Source: Paracoccaceae bacterium
GTDB lineage: Bacteria > Pseudomonadota > Alphaproteobacteria > Rhodobacterales > Rhodobacteraceae
DNA: 64,000 nucleotides
Direction of reading: 5' to 3'
Assembly (NCBI GenBank): GCA_013214575.1
Contig: JABSSD010000217.1
Location: forward strand, 1-64,000
A program made the position numbers and the translations under genes. The notes under the pieces are model-generated. The model saw only the letters and a list, made by a program, of their open reading frames with translations, made no database searches and was not told where the DNA came from. Positions 35,783 to 45,327 of this stretch are shown here, in pieces (position 1 is the stretch's first letter; every line of letters begins with the position of its first letter).

Positions 35783-37675
35783 TTAAGTGCGGCCAAACAG
35801 CCGTTCAATATCGGCCAGTTTCAATTCAACATATGTCGGGCGGCCATGGTTGCACTGGCCGGAATGCGGCGTTGCCTCCATTTCGCGCAACAGGGCATTC
35901 ATCTCTTCGCCGCGCATCCGCCGCCCGGATCGGATCGAGCCATGACAGGCCACCCGGCTCAGGATCGCCTCGACCTTGGCCTGCAGCAACTGGCTGCTGC
36001 CCTGATCGTCCAGCTCGTCGAGAATATCGCGGATCATCGCGGCGGCATTGACCGCGCCCAGAATGGCAGGCGTTTCCCGCACCGCAACGGCACTGCCGCC
36101 AAAGGGCTCGATGCCAAGACCGAATTTTGCCAGCTCCTGCGCCACCTCCAGCAGCCTGGCACAGTCATTCTCGCTCAACTCGACGATCTCGGGGATCAGC
36201 AGCGCCTGCGCGGCAACGCCGTTTTCCGCCATCTGGCGTTTCAGCTTTTCATAGACCAGCCGTTCATGCGCGGCGTGTTGATCAACAATCACCATACCGT
36301 CGGCGGTCTGGGCGATGATATAGTTCTCATGCACTTGGCCGCGGGCCGCACCCAGTGGCAGATGTTCGGCCCCGGGCACACTGTCCTCACCCGCAGGTGA
36401 CGCTGGACCCGGGGCATCGATCAGCTGGCCGCTATAGCTCTCGGACAATTCCGCAAAACCCATGCTGGGCGGCATATCCGCCGGCCGCTGACCAGCATAA
36501 GACGCACCGCGCGCCGCCATTGACGGGTGGTCCATCTGATAGACCCGTGGCGCCCCGCTGGCACTGGGTGTTTCCGGGCGCATCGCTCCCAGGGTGGCGC
36601 CGCCGACGGTGGTTGAGGCCCGGTGCCCGGCCTCGGCCAGGGCGTGGCGCAGGGCGGTGACGATCAAGCCACGGGCAATGCCGGGATCACGGAACCGCAC
36701 CTCGGATTTGGCCGGGTGCACATTGACGTCCACCAGCTCGGGGTCACAGTCAAGGAACAGCGCCGCCGCCGGGTGGCGGTCCCGGCTGAGGAAATCAAAA
36801 TAGGCGCCGCGAAGCGCCCCCTGCAGCATCTTGTCCTTGACCGGTCGGCCGTTGACGAACAGGAACTGCGCCACTGCCGCACCGCGCGAATAGGTTGGCA
36901 GCGCCGCATAGCCATAGAGCCGGATACCCTCGCGGCTGGCGTCAATCTTCAATGCGTTCTCGGCAAACTCACGGCCCAGAACCGAGGCCAGCCGCCCGTG
37001 TAGCGCGTCAAACAGATCGCCGCTCAGCGGGTCCGCCCGGAACGTCACCCGCCCCTGACCGCCGCCCGAGACATCGCGCAGGGTAAAGCCAATCGAGGGT
37101 TCCGCCATCGCCAGCCGCTTCACCACATCCGAGATCGCCTGCGATTCGGCGCGGTCGCTGCGCATGAATTTCAGCCGCGCCGGAGTGGCATAGAACAGGT
37201 CCGACAGCTCCACCACGGTACCCGATCGCAGCGCCGCCGGACGCACCGGCTCCAGCGCGCCCCCCGCCACCCGGATGGTGGCCGCGTCATGGCCCTTGGC
37301 CCGGCTGGTGATGCTCAGCCGCGCCACCGCCCCCAGACTGGGCAGCGCCTCGCCGCGAAAGCCAAAGGTATGGATGTTCAAAAGGTCCGAGCCGTCGATT
37401 TTTGAGGTGGCATGGCGCGACAGCGCCAGCGGCAGATCCTGCGGCGACATGCCGTAGCCATCATCGGTCACCCGGATCAGCGTTTTGCCGCCATCGGCAA
37501 TATCAATGGCAATGCGGGTGGCGCCGGCGTCGATGGCGTTCTCCACCAGTTCCTTGACCGCCGAGGCCGGCCTCTCCACCACCTCACCCGCCGCAATCCG
37601 GTTGATGGCGGCGTCATCCAGCTGGCGGATCACGGGGCGCGCGGGGTCACTGATCTGGGGGTCGGGGATGCTCAT
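35783..37675 (-). CDS. mutL: DNA mismatch repair protein MutL
   Basis: The 630-residue protein has the GHKL ATPase domain ([45 protein letters not shown]), a low-conservation linker (about 345-440) and a C-terminal dimerisation domain. The latter contains [12 protein letters not shown], the DQHA-x2-E-x4-E metal motif of endonuclease-competent MutL proteins that is missing from E. coli. It links MutS mismatch recognition to strand removal. The frame is open to 37810, but the ATG at 37675 ([10 protein letters not shown]) gives the normal N-terminus; no clear Shine-Dalgarno sequence is seen. Confidence 0.96.
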   Translation of the reverse strand: MSIPDPQISDPARPVIRQLDDAAINRIAAGEVVERPASAVKELVENAIDAGATRIAIDIADGGKTLIRVTDDGYGMSPQDLPLALSRHATSKIDGSDLLNIHTFGFRGEALPSLGAVARLSITSRAKGHDAATIRVAGGALEPVRPAALRSGTVVELSDLFYATPARLKFMRSDRAESQAISDVVKRLAMAEPSIGFTLRDVSGGGQGRVTFRADPLSGDLFDALHGRLASVLGREFAENALKIDASREGIRLYGYAALPTYSRGAAVAQFLFVNGRPVKDKMLQGALRGAYFDFLSRDRHPAAALFLDCDPELVDVNVHPAKSEVRFRDPGIARGLIVTALRHALAEAGHRASTTVGGATLGAMRPETPSASGAPRVYQMDHPSMAARGASYAGQRPADMPPSMGFAELSESYSGQLIDAPGPASPAGEDSVPGAEHLPLGAARGQVHENYIIAQTADGMVIVDQHAAHERLVYEKLKRQMAENGVAAQALLIPEIVELSENDCARLLEVAQELAKFGLGIEPFGGSAVAVRETPAILGAVNAAAMIRDILDELDDQGSSQLLQAKVEAILSRVACHGSIRSGRRMRGEEMNALLREMEATPHSGQCNHGRPTYVELKLADIERLFGRT

Positions 37676-37766
37676 GGTGTTAAATTTAGCAGAGCGCCGG
37701 GATTCTACCAGCCAAATTGAGCCCCCGGGCACGGCACCCGGGGGGGGATTTTTCAGAGCGCCTGGC

Positions 37767-38696
37767 TTACACCCCCACTGGCGCGCCGCTGCGGGTCCGG
37801 CAGGGGCCAAACCGGGCGGTCAGCGCCAGCATCAGCCCCGAAACGGTGGCAATCATCCCCGCCGCACTGACCGCATCCTGCGCCCCCAGCCACAGCGGCC
37901 CATAGCCGGCCAGCACATAGCCCAGCACCGCAGACGACACCGCAAAGCCCACACTCCAGGCGACCTGGCCCTCCAGATGGTTCGACATCATCCGCGCCGC
38001 GGCCGGTGGGCAGATGAACATGGCGATGACGATGATCGAGCCCACCGCATCAAAGGCCGCCACCGCCGCCACCGCTGCGGTGATCACCAGCGCCAGTCCC
38101 AGCAGGTTGGTGCGAATGCCCAGGGTGCGGGCAAAGCCCTCATCGAAGGTCGAGATTTTCAGCACCCGCCAGAACAGCGCGATGAACAGCGACACCGCCA
38201 GCAGGGTCAGCGCCATGCGCGACAGCTCCACCGGCAGATAGGCCAGCGCCTGCGGGTCCAGCAGCGACGACCAGCCAGTGGCGTCCAGCCAGATCAGGCT
38301 TTCCAGATTGCCATACAGCGCATGTTCCACATCCAGATGCACCGACGAGGTGTCGGTTTGCTCCAGCAGCAGCACACCGCCGGCAAACATGGTGGTGAAC
38401 ACCACCCCCATCGCCGCACCGGGTTCAATCCGGCCCAGACGACGGATCGCCTCAATCAGCACCACCGCCACCACCGCAGCCCCCGCCGCCCCCAGCATCA
38501 TCGGCGCCGCCGAGATGGCGCCGGTCAGCAGAAAGGCCACCACAATGCCCGGCAGCACCACATGGCTGATGGCATCGCCAATCAGCGCCTGTTTGCGCAG
38601 CAGCAGGAAATTCCCCGGCAGCGCACAGGCTACGGCGGCAAAGATGCCAATCAACAGCGGTGTCAGCGACAGGGGGACAAACTCTTCACCGCTCAT
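37767..38696 (-). CDS. Metal ABC transporter permease (SitD/MntD type)
   Basis: The 309-residue membrane protein has about eight to nine helices and the ABC-3 family pattern: [24 protein letters not shown] near the N-terminus, [54 protein letters not shown] in the core. It has no C-terminal extension, unlike its partner. Its ATG overlaps the stop of the upstream permease gene by four bases (ATGA). With the partner permease it forms the channel of an Mn/Fe (possibly Zn) importer. Confidence 0.9.
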   Translation of the reverse strand: MSGEEFVPLSLTPLLIGIFAAVACALPGNFLLLRKQALIGDAISHVVLPGIVVAFLLTGAISAAPMMLGAAGAAVVAVVLIEAIRRLGRIEPGAAMGVVFTTMFAGGVLLLEQTDTSSVHLDVEHALYGNLESLIWLDATGWSSLLDPQALAYLPVELSRMALTLLAVSLFIALFWRVLKISTFDEGFARTLGIRTNLLGLALVITAAVAAVAAFDAVGSIIVIAMFICPPAAARMMSNHLEGQVAWSVGFAVSSAVLGYVLAGYGPLWLGAQDAVSAAGMIATVSGLMLALTARFGPCRTRSGAPVGV

Positions 38697-39898
38697 GCCA
38701 GAACCTCCTTGGGGCCGCCAATATGGCGATCGATTTCGCTAATTTGATCCTGGGTCAGCACAGATTCGATCTGACGCAAGCCGTCATAGAGCGCCGCCGC
38801 CGCCTCGTGCGCGTGGTCACTGCGCACCACCGCCCAGCGCCGCTCGTCGCGCAGCGCCTTGGCGGCGCGGGCCTTGCCAATGTTGGTGGCGACCCCATCG
38901 GCGCGCACCATCCCGCCCCGGCGCAGCAGCCGCAGCGTCAGCTTTTCATAGATCGGTTGGCCCTGAGCCAGCGCTAGCAGACCCTGGCGCAGGTGAACCC
39001 GGCGCTGGAACCTCAGATGCCGCAGCACCGCAGCCAGAACGCCTCGGTTTGGCGCAAACAGCAGCGACAACAGGAACAGCGCAAAGCTCATCAGCACGAT
39101 GATCGGCCCGGTGGGCAGGTTCGGCGCTGAGGCCGACATCGCAGCGCCGACATAGGCCGACAGACCGCCCGCCAGCCCGGCCAGCAGCACCACATAATCC
39201 GAGCGTTCGGTCCAGAACCGCGCCGTCACCGCAGGGATGATCAGCAGTGCCACGATCAGGATCAGCCCAACAACCTTCAGCCCCACCACGGTCACCGCCA
39301 TCACCAGCCCCATCATCGCCATGTCGATCTTGCTGACCGGCAACCCACGGGCGGCGGCATATTCGGGATCAAAGGCCACCATGGTCATCGGGCGGCGGAT
39401 CAGCAGGATCAGCAGCAGCGTCACCGCGCCGCCCACCGCGATCACCATCGCGTCCGCCCACAGCATGCCGGCGGTTGATCCCAGCAGGAACCCCTCGAGC
39501 CCGGCCTGTCGGCCCACCCCCAGAGTCTGGATCACCGTCAGCAACACGATGCCAAAGCCAAAGAACACCGACAACACCGAGCCAATCGCCGCATCCTCGG
39601 CCAGGCGGGTGTTGCGGGTCAGCCAGTTCAGGCACCACAGCCCGGCACTGGCTGAAACCGCCGAGCCCAGCAGCAAGCCGATCAGATTGCGGCCATCACC
39701 GCCAAAGCTGGCCATCAGAATAAAGGCAATACAGACCCCCGGCAGGGTGGCATGCGAAATCGCATCACTCACCAAAGCCCGTTTGCGCAGAAATAGAAAT
39801 GTGCCGGTGACCCCTGCGGAAATCCCCAGCAGGGTCGCACCGATCGCCACCAGCGTGGCATTATAGCCAAGCTGCAACAGCAGAGCATCCATCAACAT
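38693..39898 (-). CDS. Metal ABC transporter permease (SitC/MntC type) with C-terminal DtxR-like domain
   Basis: Residues 1-285 are an ABC-3 permease (FLFLRKRALVSDAISHATLPG, FDPEYAAARGLPVSKIDM, GLILIVALLIIPAVTARFW). Residues 287-401 are an extra soluble tail. Its segments YEKLTLRLLRRGGMVRADG, ARAAKALRDERRW and HEAAAALYDGLRQIESVL resemble the wing and dimerisation/metal-binding helices of DtxR/MntR repressors, with His and Glu at metal-ligand-like spacing. A permease-DtxR fusion is known in chlamydial YtgCR. The recognition helix is hard to place, so the tail may be a metal sensor rather than a DNA binder. It stops four bases inside the next permease gene. Confidence 0.88.
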   Translation of the reverse strand: MLMDALLLQLGYNATLVAIGATLLGISAGVTGTFLFLRKRALVSDAISHATLPGVCIAFILMASFGGDGRNLIGLLLGSAVSASAGLWCLNWLTRNTRLAEDAAIGSVLSVFFGFGIVLLTVIQTLGVGRQAGLEGFLLGSTAGMLWADAMVIAVGGAVTLLLILLIRRPMTMVAFDPEYAAARGLPVSKIDMAMMGLVMAVTVVGLKVVGLILIVALLIIPAVTARFWTERSDYVVLLAGLAGGLSAYVGAAMSASAPNLPTGPIIVLMSFALFLLSLLFAPNRGVLAAVLRHLRFQRRVHLRQGLLALAQGQPIYEKLTLRLLRRGGMVRADGVATNIGKARAAKALRDERRWAVVRSDHAHEAAAALYDGLRQIESVLTQDQISEIDRHIGGPKEVLA

Positions 39899-39903
39899 GT
39901 CGA

Positions 39904-40707
39904 CTACCCCAGCGCCAGGGCGAGCTGGTCCACCTGCGCCGTCGCCAGACGTCCGCCATAGGTGGCTTGCAGATTTGCCGCCGAGAAGCTGACCGCCACC
40001 GGTCCCTCGGCCACTTTGCGGGTGTTGATCAGGAATACATTGTCGAAATATTCCGCCACCGTCGCCAGATCGTGATGCACCACCACAACAGTTTTGCCCG
40101 CCGCGCGCAGGGTTTTCAGCACCCCGATAATGGCCTTCTCGGTGGCCGCATCCACCCCGGCAAAGGGTTCGTCCAGCAGATAGAGGTCAGCGCCCTGCGC
40201 CAGCGCCCGCGCCAGAAACACCCGTTGTTGCTGACCGCCAGACAATTGGCCAATCTGACGGCTGGCAAAGTCTCCCATGCCCACCTGGTCCAGACAGTCC
40301 ATCGCGGTGGCCCGGTGGCTGGGCCGCAGCCGGCCCAGCAGGCCCAGCTCGCGGTACAGCCCCATCAGCACCACATCGATCACCCGGGTCGGGAAATCCC
40401 AGTCCACACTGGCACGTTGCGGCACATAGGCGATGCGCGCCCGCTGCGCCTCCAGCGGCTTGCCGAACACCTGAATTTGCCCGGACACCGCTGGCACAAT
40501 GCCCAGCGCCGCCTTGAGCATAGTGGATTTTCCCGCGCCGTTCGGCCCGATAATCGCCGTCATCCTGCCCGCCTCGACGGTCATATCAACGGAAAACACC
40601 GCCGGCTTCTGCCCATATGAGACGGTGAGGCCGCGGATCGCCAGAGGGCTGTTTGCCAGCTCCTGCTCTTGGCGCGCCTGGCCATTGTTACTTGCTAGAT
40701 CCAACAT
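39904..40707 (-). CDS. Metal ABC transporter ATP-binding protein (SitB/MntB type)
   Basis: The 267-residue ATPase has Walker A GPNGAGKST, signature LSGGQQQRV, Walker B LYLLDEPFAGVD and the switch VVHHDL. The YVPQRASVDWDFP Q-loop stretch is characteristic of Mn/Zn/Fe ABC importers. It begins two bases after the stop of the binding-protein gene and ends just before the permease genes, so the four genes form one operon. Confidence 0.93.
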   Translation of the reverse strand: MLDLASNNGQARQEQELANSPLAIRGLTVSYGQKPAVFSVDMTVEAGRMTAIIGPNGAGKSTMLKAALGIVPAVSGQIQVFGKPLEAQRARIAYVPQRASVDWDFPTRVIDVVLMGLYRELGLLGRLRPSHRATAMDCLDQVGMGDFASRQIGQLSGGQQQRVFLARALAQGADLYLLDEPFAGVDAATEKAIIGVLKTLRAAGKTVVVVHHDLATVAEYFDNVFLINTRKVAEGPVAVSFSAANLQATYGGRLATAQVDQLALALG

Positions 40708-40709
40708 CT

Positions 40710-41675
40710 TCAGGTCCCCGCCTCTAGTTTGCCAGCCATACCGCGCTGCGGCACAACCCCACCCAACGCCTCGGCAATCGTGGAAATATTGTGGTCCAGC
40801 ATGCCGATATAGCTGCCCTCGTAGCTGCCATCCGCCCCCATCGCATCCGAGAACAGCTCGCCGCCAACCCGGCCCTCGTGGCCCTGCGCCGCTGCCCCTT
40901 CGATCAGGGCCCGCATGGAGCGGTCCGAGACCGAGCTTTCGACAAACACCGCATCAATCTGACGATCCACCAACAGGTTGACCAATTCTCCGATACGGTT
41001 CAGGCCCGCCTCAGACTGGGTGGAAATACCCTGAATGCCCAGCACCTCAAACCCGTAAGTCCGACCAAAATAGCCAAAGGCATCATGGGCGGTGACCAGC
41101 ACCTTATTGTTGTCCGGCACGGTCGCCAGCACCGCCTCGCCATATGCGATCAAGCGGTCCAGGTCGGCCAGGTGATCCGCAGCATTGGCCGCAAAGATCT
41201 CGGCGGCCTCTGGGCGCGCTTCGGTCAGGGCCTTTTGCACCTCGACCACCACCAGTTTCCACAACACCGGAGTCATCCAGACGTGCGGGTCATATTTATC
41301 CGCATAGGTATCATGGCTGCGCAATATCTCCTTGGGCAGCCCTTCGGCCACCGCAACCACCTGCCGTTTGCGCGCCAGATCGTGAAAGAACTCACCCATC
41401 TGCGCCTCCAGGTACAGCCCATGCCACAGCACCAGATCAGCGCGGGTCATCGCCACGATGTCTGACCGGGTCTGACGATAGGCATGCGGGTCAACCCCCG
41501 GACCCATCAGCCCCCGCACCTGCACCAGGTCGCCGCCAATCTGGCGCGCCGCATCGGCAATCATGCCGGTGGTGGCCACAATCTTCAGCGGCGCCTCGGC
41601 ACGGGCCGCCGCCACCACCACTGGCAGTGACATCAAAATCATCAAGCCCCTTAAGGCAATCTGGCGAATCCACAT
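40710..41675 (-). CDS. Metal ABC transporter substrate-binding protein (SitA/MntA type)
   Basis: The 321-residue protein has a signal peptide (MWIRQIALRGLMILMSLPVVVAAARA) and the cluster A-I metal-binding fold: DPHAYRQTRSDI and DPHVWMTPVLW (His ligands), VTAHDAFGYFGRTYGFE, VFVESSVSDRSM (Glu) and GELFSDAMG (Asp). There is no His-rich loop of the sort found in ZnuA, which favours manganese or iron over zinc. The ATG at 41675 follows AGAAGGA. Two candidate metal-regulator sites lie just upstream (41710-41756). Confidence 0.92.
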   Translation of the reverse strand: MWIRQIALRGLMILMSLPVVVAAARAEAPLKIVATTGMIADAARQIGGDLVQVRGLMGPGVDPHAYRQTRSDIVAMTRADLVLWHGLYLEAQMGEFFHDLARKRQVVAVAEGLPKEILRSHDTYADKYDPHVWMTPVLWKLVVVEVQKALTEARPEAAEIFAANAADHLADLDRLIAYGEAVLATVPDNNKVLVTAHDAFGYFGRTYGFEVLGIQGISTQSEAGLNRIGELVNLLVDRQIDAVFVESSVSDRSMRALIEGAAAQGHEGRVGGELFSDAMGADGSYEGSYIGMLDHNISTIAEALGGVVPQRGMAGKLEAGT

Positions 41676-41709
41676 CGGAGAAGTCCTTCTGAGATATTTT
41701 CGGGGAATA

Positions 41710-41756
41710 TGAGAATGATTCGCAACTAAGTCAACGCAATTGCGACTTAGTCGCAA
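41710..41756. promoter_or_regulatory. Candidate Mur/Fur-type operator and 17-bp palindrome upstream of the metal transporter
   Basis: TGAGAATGATTCGCA (41710-41724) is a 7-1-7 inverted repeat with one mismatch, in the style of Fur/Mur boxes. TTGCGACTTAGTCGCAA (41740-41756) is a perfect 8-1-8 palindrome, and its core GACTTAGT mirrors ACTAAGTC at 41725-41732. Both lie 35-80 bases before the sitA-type ATG. Manganese-dependent repression by Mur is the family expectation; the second palindrome may belong to a different regulator or to divergent deoC. Confidence 0.6.
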
Positions 41757-41871
41757 AAAGAGCTGATTTTTGTCCGTTCAGTCAAATTTACCGTGCGGAA
41801 TGCGCGCCCCTTGCTTGCGCAACAGGCTGCAGTCATGCCACCGTTCCCCCCTGAGCTTTCGAGGACCCATG

Positions 41872-42861
41872 ATGGACAGTCAAACAGCAGAACGAACCGC
41901 GCAGTCGCCACAGGTGACCGAACCGCGCAATCCCGGCATGGCGCTGGATCTGGACTGGGTGGCAGGCGTGCAGGCCAATACCTCGGCCATTGAACGGCGC
42001 GCCGCCAGCCTGCCCGGTCGGCGCAGTGTCAAAAAGGACTATCAGGCCGCCTGGTTGCTAAAGGCAATCACCCTGATCGACCTGACCACCCTGTCCGGCG
42101 ATGACACCGCAGGCCGGGTGCGCCGGCTCTGCGCCAAGGCACGCCAGCCGGTCCGCGCCGACTTGCTGGATGCGCTTGGCGTTGACGGCATCACCACCGG
42201 CGCGGTCTGCGTCTATCACGACATGATCGCGCCCGCCGTGCAGGCCCTGCAAGGGTCTGGCATTCCGGTCGCCGCCGTCTCCACCGGCTTTCCGGCTGGC
42301 CTGTCGCCGTTTCACCTGCGCCTGGCCGAAATCGAGGAAAGCGTCAAAGCCGGCGCCCAAGAGATCGACATCGTGATTTCCCGCCGCCATGTGCTGACCC
42401 AGAACTGGCAGGCGCTCTATGACGAAATGAAGGCCTTTCGCGCCGCCTGCGGCGAGGCCCATGTCAAGGCGATCCTCGCCACCGGAGAACTGGGCACCCT
42501 GCGCAACGTCGCCCGTGCCTCGCTGATCTGCATGATGGCGGGGGCTGATTTCATCAAGACCTCCACCGGCAAGGAAAGCACCAATGCCACCCTGCCGGTG
42601 TCGCTGGTGATGATCCGCGCCATCCGTGATTACTATGACCGCACCGGCTACCGGATCGGCTACAAACCGGCCGGCGGTATCTCCAAGGCGAAGGATTCGC
42701 TGGTCTATCTGTCGCTGATCAAAGAGGAACTGGGCACCCGTTGGTTGATGCCGGACCTGTTCCGCTTTGGCGCCAGCTCGCTGCTCGGCGATATCGAACG
42801 CCAGCTGGAACACCATGTCACCGGCGCCTATTCGGCCGGCTACCGCCACCCAATGGCATAA
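41872..42861 (+). CDS. deoC: Deoxyribose-phosphate aldolase
   Basis: The 329-residue enzyme cleaves 2-deoxyribose-5-phosphate into glyceraldehyde-3-phosphate and acetaldehyde. The Schiff-base lysine is in DFIKTSTGKES and the proton-relay lysine in GYKPAGGISKAKD; TTGAVCVYHDM and AAVSTGFPAG line the barrel. It is of the longer (about 320-residue) DeoC subtype rather than the 250-residue E. coli type. Tandem ATGs occur at 41869 and 41872; GAGGA at 41861 suits the second. The next gene, an aldehyde dehydrogenase, could oxidise the acetaldehyde released. Confidence 0.95.
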   Translation: MDSQTAERTAQSPQVTEPRNPGMALDLDWVAGVQANTSAIERRAASLPGRRSVKKDYQAAWLLKAITLIDLTTLSGDDTAGRVRRLCAKARQPVRADLLDALGVDGITTGAVCVYHDMIAPAVQALQGSGIPVAAVSTGFPAGLSPFHLRLAEIEESVKAGAQEIDIVISRRHVLTQNWQALYDEMKAFRAACGEAHVKAILATGELGTLRNVARASLICMMAGADFIKTSTGKESTNATLPVSLVMIRAIRDYYDRTGYRIGYKPAGGISKAKDSLVYLSLIKEELGTRWLMPDLFRFGASSLLGDIERQLEHHVTGAYSAGYRHPMA

Positions 42862-42878
42862 CGCCGGTTCGGCTCTAA

Positions 42879-42922
42879 CCGGAATTTTCAAAAATTCCGG
42901 ACCGTTTTCTCACAGAAAACGG
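42879..42922. repeat. Tandem hairpins, copy 2 of the CCGGAATTTT element
   Basis: CCGGAATTTT-ca-AAAATTCCGG (42879-42900) matches the element at 27039-27060 except for its two central bases. Directly after it, CCGTTTTCT-cac-AGAAAACGG (42902-42922) forms a second 9-bp hairpin. Both are in the 84-base gap between deoC and the dehydrogenase gene. Confidence 0.8.
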
Positions 42923-42945
42923 ATACAGGACAAAAGGTTAGAACA

Positions 42946-45282
42946 ATGACCGTTAAAGAGATTTTTGAAACCATGGACTATGGACCCGCCCCCGAAAGTG
43001 CCGTTGAGGCTCTGGCCTGGCTGGTCGATCAGGGCGACCGCTTTGGTCACTTCATCAATGGGGCCTTTACCCCACCCGGCGACGGGTTTGACAGCCGCAA
43101 CCCGGCCACCGGCGAGGTGCTGGCGACGCTGACCCAAGCCAGCCAGGCTGATGTCGAAAGTGCCGTCTCCGCCGCCCGCAAGGCGCAGCCAAAATGGCAG
43201 GCCCTGGGTGGGGCAGGTCGCGCCAAATATCTCTATGCACTGGCCCGCCTGCTGCAGAAACACTCGCGCCTGTTTGCGGTGCTGGAAAGTCTCGACAACG
43301 GCAAGCCAATCCGCGAGGCGCGCGACGTCGATATCCCACTGGCGCAGCGGCATTTCTATTATCACGCCGGCATGGCGCAACTGATGGACAGCGAGCTGCC
43401 CGACGTTCAGGCACTGGGAGTCTGCGGTCAGATCATCCCGTGGAACTTCCCGCTGCTGATGCTGTCGTGGAAAATCGCGCCCGCATTGGCGATGGGCAAC
43501 ACCGTGGTGCTGAAACCGGCGGAATACACCTCGCTGACCGCCTTGCTGTTTGCCGACATCTGCCAACAGGCCGGCCTGCCCGCCGGGGTGGTCAACATCG
43601 TCACCGGTGATGGTGCCGTGGGCGAAATGATCGTCGCCGCCGAGGTCGACAAGATCGCCTTTACCGGCTCTACCTCGGTGGGCCGCCGCATCCGCGAGGC
43701 CACCGCAGGCTCCGGCAAGGGGCTCACTCTCGAGCTGGGCGGTAAATCCCCCTATATCGTCTTTGATGACGCCGACCTCGATTCGGCGATCGAAGGACTG
43801 GTGGATGCGATCTGGTTCAATCAGGGTCAGGTCTGCTGCGCCGGCTCGCGCCTGCTGGTGCAGGAGGGCATTTCCGAAGTGTTCCACGCCAAGCTGCGCG
43901 CCCGCATGGACAAGCTGCGCATCGGCAACCCACTGGACAAATGTATCGACGTCGGCGCCATCGTCGACCCGGTGCAGCTGGAGACAATCAGCGCACTGGT
44001 CGCCGCCAACACCGCAGGCGAAATGTATCAACCGCAAATCCAAATGCCCGAGACTGGCTGTTTCTACCCGCCAACCCTGATCGAAGGGCTGACCCCCTCT
44101 GACACCCTGATGCAGGAAGAGATCTTTGGCCCGGTGCTGGTCTCCTCCACCTTCCGCACCCCGGCAGAGGCGGTTGAGATGGCCAATAACAGTCGCTACG
44201 GTCTGGCCGCCACCCTCTGGAGCGAGAACATCAACCTGGCGCTGGATATCGCGCCAAAACTGGTGGCTGGCGTGGTCTGGATCAACGGCACCAATATGTT
44301 CGACGCCGCCGCCGGTTTTGGCGGCATGCGCGAAAGCGGCTTTGGACGCGAAGGCGGCTGGGAAGGACTCGGCGCCTATACCAAACCCATTGCCAAGGCC
44401 AAGCCGCTGGCTCTGATTGAGCCGTTCAAGGGAGAGGGCGCTGCAGTCGACCCGCTGGACCGCACCGCCAAAATCTATGTCGGCGGCAAACAGGCCCGCC
44501 CCGACAGTGGCTACTCGCAAGCCATCTATGGCAAATCCGGTGCTTTGCTGGGCCAGGTCGGTCTGGCCAGCCGCAAGGATGTCCGCAACGCAGTCGAGGC
44601 AGCATCCGGTGCCAAATCCTGGGCCAAAACCACCGGCCACCTGCGGGCTCAGATCCTGTATTACATCGGTGAAAACCTCTCGGCGCGCGCCGCAGAGTTC
44701 GCCCAGCGCATTGACGCCATGACCGGGGAAAAAGGCGGCAAGGCCGAGGTTGAGACCTCGATCCAGCGCCTGTTCACCGCCGCCGCCTGGGCCGACAAAT
44801 ACGACGGTCAGCTGCACAATGTGCCGATCCGTGGCGTCGCTCTGGCGATGAAGGAACCCACCGGGGTGATTGGCGCGCTCTGCGCCGACGAAGCGCCGCT
44901 GCTAGGGCTGGTCTCAGTGATGGCCCCGGCCATTGCCATGGGCAACCGGGTGGTCCTGGCCGCCTCGCAGCCGTTCCCGCTGGCGGCCACCGATTTCTAC
45001 CAGGTGCTGGACACCTCGGACGTGCCCGCCGGTGTGGTCAACATCCTGACCGGCAGTCACACCGATATCGCCAAGCCATTGGCCATGCACCTGAACGTGG
45101 ATGCGCTGTGGAGCTTTTCCTCCAGCCCCCTGTCCGCATCCATCGAGACCGCCTCCGCCGGCAATCTGAAACGCACCTGGGTCAACAACGGCCAGACCAC
45201 CGACTGGTCGCAGGACCACAGCAAGCGCTTCCTGCAGGCGGCAACCGAGGTCAAAAACACTTGGGTGCCCTACGGCGAGTAG
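42946..45282 (+). CDS. Two-domain aldehyde dehydrogenase of the ALDH16 type
   Basis: The 778-residue protein is a full ALDH (about 37-480) joined to a second, degenerate ALDH-like domain (about 495-778). The first domain keeps the catalytic Cys297 (NQGQVCCAGSR), the general-base Glu near 263 (LELGGKSPY) and NAD-site segments (GQIIPWNFPLLML, FTGSTSVGRR). The second has a vestigial cofactor fold (TGVIGALCADEAPL, VVNILTGSHTDIA) but no catalytic Cys motif. This plan matches ALDH16, a structure of which is known from a related Rhodobacteraceae genus. Position after deoC suggests oxidation of acetaldehyde or a related aldehyde. Confidence 0.92.
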   Translation: MTVKEIFETMDYGPAPESAVEALAWLVDQGDRFGHFINGAFTPPGDGFDSRNPATGEVLATLTQASQADVESAVSAARKAQPKWQALGGAGRAKYLYALARLLQKHSRLFAVLESLDNGKPIREARDVDIPLAQRHFYYHAGMAQLMDSELPDVQALGVCGQIIPWNFPLLMLSWKIAPALAMGNTVVLKPAEYTSLTALLFADICQQAGLPAGVVNIVTGDGAVGEMIVAAEVDKIAFTGSTSVGRRIREATAGSGKGLTLELGGKSPYIVFDDADLDSAIEGLVDAIWFNQGQVCCAGSRLLVQEGISEVFHAKLRARMDKLRIGNPLDKCIDVGAIVDPVQLETISALVAANTAGEMYQPQIQMPETGCFYPPTLIEGLTPSDTLMQEEIFGPVLVSSTFRTPAEAVEMANNSRYGLAATLWSENINLALDIAPKLVAGVVWINGTNMFDAAAGFGGMRESGFGREGGWEGLGAYTKPIAKAKPLALIEPFKGEGAAVDPLDRTAKIYVGGKQARPDSGYSQAIYGKSGALLGQVGLASRKDVRNAVEAASGAKSWAKTTGHLRAQILYYIGENLSARAAEFAQRIDAMTGEKGGKAEVETSIQRLFTAAAWADKYDGQLHNVPIRGVALAMKEPTGVIGALCADEAPLLGLVSVMAPAIAMGNRVVLAASQPFPLAATDFYQVLDTSDVPAGVVNILTGSHTDIAKPLAMHLNVDALWSFSSSPLSASIETASAGNLKRTWVNNGQTTDWSQDHSKRFLQAATEVKNTWVPYGE

Positions 45283-45327
45283 GCCCGCCCAGCTAGGTCT
45301 GCAGACAGGCCTTCTGCGGGATCGTTT

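Noticed and set aside
37485-38747. 420-codon plus-strand frame over the permease gene
   Set aside because: Very rich in Arg, Gln and His with no domain; antisense shadow of the SitD-type permease.
42910-44817. 635-codon frame antisense to the ALDH16 gene
   Set aside because: Shadow of a well-supported dehydrogenase, with no domain of its own.
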